Shown here: positions 6,113 through 7,654 of the stretch, piece after piece
Position numbering within the stretch: position 1 is the first letter of the stretch
Layout of the letters: each line of letters begins with the position of its first letter
Assembly: GCA_012513725.1 (NCBI GenBank)
Contig: JAAZBQ010000698.1
Location: 1-7,654 of the forward strand
DNA from: Chloroflexota bacterium
Lineage (GTDB): Bacteria; Chloroflexota; Anaerolineae; UBA1429
Reading direction: 5' to 3'
DNA length: 7,654 bases
Notes under the pieces: model-generated
Told to the model about the DNA's origin: nothing
Databases searched by the model: none
What the model saw: the letters and a program-made list of their open reading frames with translations, nothing else
Made by a program: the position numbers and the translations under genes

Positions 6113-6493
6113 TCACCCCAACCCCTCCCCCTCCCCACAAGCCGCCGCGATCTCCTCGAGCACCCCGTCCAGGTCCTCCAGCACGCGATCGTTCGTGAAC
6201 CGTACCACGCGGTAGCCGTGGCACGCCAGCATCTCGGTGCGCTCCGCGTCCCGCTGCTCCAGGCCCAGGTGCACCGGACCGTCGACCTCCACGACCAAGC
6301 GACGCTCGACACAACAGAAATCGGCAAAGAACCTGCCGATCGGGTGCTGCCGCCGGAACTTGAGCCCCGCCAGCCGCCGCCCGCGAAGACCCGCCCACAA
6401 CAACGCCTCGGCAGGCGTCATCTCTCGGCGGAGTTTGCGCGCCACGAACGTGGGGACCGTCATGGTTCGCCCGTGGCGTGGTCGGGGTGGCAT
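6113..6493 (-). CDS. DUF559-domain protein, Vsr/PD-(D/E)XK nuclease-like
   Basis: A 126-residue protein with the compact DUF559 pattern: ARKLRREMTPAEALLW (18-33), the GLKFRRQHPIG block (43-53), then Asp58 in FADFC, and LVVEVDG (66-72) with Glu69 and Asp71, then RDAER (81-85) and GYRVVRF (93-99). The family is related to very-short-patch-repair endonucleases, and the Asp and ExD residues fit a restriction-endonuclease fold active site; actual activity and DNA target are unknown. The start is ATG 6493, with GGAGGG about 10 nt upstream; ATG 6463 is a weaker alternative without a ribosome site. The gene follows the PH-domain gene by 28 bases and may be co-transcribed. Its last residues (GEGEGLG) are encoded by CCCCTCC-rich DNA beside the arm of the 5653-6105 inverted repeat, so its natural C-terminus may have been altered. 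Confidence 0.87.
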   Translation of the reverse strand: MPPRPRHGRTMTVPTFVARKLRREMTPAEALLWAGLRGRRLAGLKFRRQHPIGRFFADFCCVERRLVVEVDGPVHLGLEQRDAERTEMLACHGYRVVRFTNDRVLEDLDGVLEEIAAACGEGEGLG

Positions 6494-6521
6494 AGTGGAC
6501 GCTCCCTCCGCAAGGGGGTCC

Positions 6522-7115
6522 TCAGCCCTCCAACCGCCCCCGCACCGCCCGCAACTCTGCCAGGATCTCCCGCAGCAACTCCTCCTGGCCACCGACGGGC
6601 GCTTCCCCAAGTGCCGGCTCCTCCACCCCAATACTCGGCCCGGTCCGGGAACGGTAGCGGCGCAACGCGGCGTGGATCTCTTCCGCCACCACATCATAGT
6701 CCGTCAGGCCCTCGAGGTGGGCCTCCGCCGCCGCCTGCTGGGAGTAGCCGGCGGTCTGCACGTGGATCCCGCCGATCCCCAGGATCCGGTCAAACGGCCC
6801 GCGCTTGGCGTCGATGTTGGTCACCGTGCGGTAGGGCACGGTGCGAACCGTCTTGGTGAGGATCCCCCGGCGAACGATGATCTCCTCGTCGGCCAGCTCA
6901 TACGAGATGGAACGGTAATACGGGGGGATCAGCACGGCGGCGATGGCCAGGGCCAGGAAACTGACGATCAAAAAGATCAACACGAATCCCCAGCCCAGCT
7001 CTGGGATGAATCCCATGAATATCCAGGGGAAGAAGAAGAGCATGTACACGACCGCGGCGACCAAGTAGTACTTGACCTGCAGTCGGGCATCTGGACGCAG
7101 CGTGCGGTTTGGCAT
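6522..7115 (-). CDS. Membrane protein with bacterial PH domain (YdbS-like, DUF304/bPH2)
   Basis: A 197-residue protein with two hydrophobic segments near residues 16-38 and 42-64, then a bacterial pleckstrin-homology-like domain (about 65-157). The diagnostic run is visible: YYRSISYELADEEIIVRRG, then VPYRTVTNID (93-102), FDRILGIGGI and VQTAGYS. The C-terminal 176-195 is a leucine-rich amphipathic stretch (ELLREILAELRAVRGRL) that could form a coiled coil, which may mediate oligomerisation; this is inference. The biochemical function of these membrane PH proteins is largely unknown. The ATG at 7115 is chosen because AAGGAGGT lies 5 nt upstream; the frame can be extended to 7136, but the added codons would be the ribosome site itself. 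It is followed 28 bases later by the DUF559 gene. Confidence 0.88.
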   Translation of the reverse strand: MPNRTLRPDARLQVKYYLVAAVVYMLFFFPWIFMGFIPELGWGFVLIFLIVSFLALAIAAVLIPPYYRSISYELADEEIIVRRGILTKTVRTVPYRTVTNIDAKRGPFDRILGIGGIHVQTAGYSQQAAAEAHLEGLTDYDVVAEEIHAALRRYRSRTGPSIGVEEPALGEAPVGGQEELLREILAELRAVRGRLEG

Positions 7116-7120
7116 GTCGC

Positions 7121-7128
7121 ACCTCCTT
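7121..7128 (-). promoter_or_regulatory. Consensus Shine-Dalgarno site of the PH-domain gene
   Basis: AAGGAGGT on the minus strand is 5 nt before the ATG at 7115 and excludes the upstream in-frame ATG at 7136. Confidence 0.9.
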
Positions 7129-7211
7129 GGTGCCATTATGCCCAGCCCGAGCGCGCCGTGTCAACCACGCAGGCGCCCTGCCGCCCATCATGCCAGAAAG
7201 CGGGCAGCACT

Positions 7212-7654
7212 CTAGGCCCGGGCCAGCTCGCGCTCCGTCTCCTCCTCGGGCGCCGTCCCCGGCAAGAGGACGCCCCGGCGCCACAGCCAGAGGAACAGGA
7301 GCCCGGCAGCCATCCGCCCGCCGGCCGAGATCAGCAGGTTGCTCGTGAATCCCCAGTTGGCATACAGCCAGGAGGCCGGCAGCGGAGCGAGGACGCCGGC
7401 CACGCCGTTCACGGTGTTGAACACCGCCATGTACTGCGATCGGTAGCGCGGTGGCGCCAGGAGGAGGAGCATCGGCAGCGCCGCCACGTGAAAGCCGGCC
7501 CAGGCAAAGAACCCGTACACTTTGGCGATCCCGATATGGACCGGAGTGCTGGCGAACACCCAGAGCAGCGGCATGAGGGGCACCAGGAGCATGGCGATGG
7601 CCGTCATCTTGGGGGCGCCGTGGCGATCCACCAACCCCCCGGCCAGCCGCAGCG
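7212..7654 (-). CDS. Major facilitator superfamily transporter, C-terminal part, start off window
   Basis: The frame is open to the right edge and ends at the TAG at 7212-7214, giving 146 visible residues. The first visible stretch, RLAGGLVDRHGAP, matches the conserved cytoplasmic loop motif of the second half of MFS proteins (G-x-L-x-D-R-x-G). Four hydrophobic helices follow: beginning MTAIAMLLVPLMPLLW, AKVYGFFAWAGFHVAAL, AVFNTVNGVAGVLAPL and NLLISAGGRMAAGLLFL. The protein ends in a short acidic tail rich in Glu. This corresponds to the last four or so of 12 helices. The substrate cannot be deduced. An internal TTG/GTG near 7634 could be mistaken for a start, but the family match continues upstream of it. 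Confidence 0.85.
   Translation of the reverse strand, partial: LRLAGGLVDRHGAPKMTAIAMLLVPLMPLLWVFASTPVHIGIAKVYGFFAWAGFHVAALPMLLLLAPPRYRSQYMAVFNTVNGVAGVLAPLPASWLYANWGFTSNLLISAGGRMAAGLLFLWLWRRGVLLPGTAPEEETERELARA

Noticed and set aside
6494..6697. N-terminal extension of the DUF559 protein to 6697
   Set aside because: It would overlap the PH-domain gene by about 175 bases; DUF559 homology begins only after the ATG at 6493.
7137..7211. Terminator between the MFS and PH-domain genes
   Set aside because: CTGCCGCCC and GCGGGCAG can pair only imperfectly and no T-run follows on the minus strand.
1..7654. tRNA or rRNA genes
   Set aside because: I saw no cloverleaf with a recognisable TTCRANYC-type arm outside coding regions and no rRNA-like conserved blocks; without a covariance search this is a by-eye negative.

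Overview
The window is a G+C-rich stretch (about two-thirds G+C by eye) in which every supported gene lies on the minus strand. It reads from high to low coordinates as: 3' part of an MFS transporter, a bacterial PH-domain membrane protein, a small DUF559 nuclease-like protein, a sulfatase, a tRNA-guanine transglycosylase paralogue (tgt), an Arm/Rmt-type 16S rRNA G1405-N7 methyltransferase, and the 5' part of a glycyl radical enzyme. The mix of a glycyl radical enzyme, a sulfatase and several palindromic dispersed repeats suggests an uncultured environmental bacterium, perhaps Planctomycetota, Armatimonadota, Chloroflexota or a relative. No marker in the window fixes the phylum. Long open frames on the plus strand are antisense shadows of these genes.

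Layout by region. 1-1649: N-terminal 549 residues of a pyruvate formate-lyase-family enzyme whose C-terminus, with the glycyl radical loop, lies off the left edge. 1737-2072: a 336-bp imperfect palindrome that also supplies the last codons and stop of the next gene. 2029-2928: the Rmt-like methyltransferase, overlapping the tgt stop by 11 nt. 2918-4012: tgt, with a TTG start set by a strong Shine-Dalgarno site. 4032-4178: a second, unrelated palindrome. 4185-5627: a type I sulfatase without a signal peptide. 5653-6105: a third palindrome whose two 50-nt arms differ only by a compensatory base pair in an internal hairpin. 6113-6493: the DUF559 protein. 6522-7115: the PH-domain protein. 7212-7654: the MFS transporter.

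The tightest functional unit is tgt plus the rRNA methyltransferase. The two overlap, are probably co-translated, and both act on guanosines at the decoding site: the tRNA wobble base, and 16S G1405. This pair is the best candidate for an undescribed system, either self-protection against aminoglycosides or a decoding-centre modification module. The glycyl radical enzyme carries GCHW around its cysteine instead of the GCVE of characterised eliminases, so it probably belongs to an unassigned class. The sulfatase needs a formylglycine-generating activity and the glycyl radical enzyme needs a radical-SAM activase; neither is in the window. The three palindromes sit exactly in the gene gaps and differ from each other in sequence, as expected for a chromosome populated by several families of miniature dispersed repeats.
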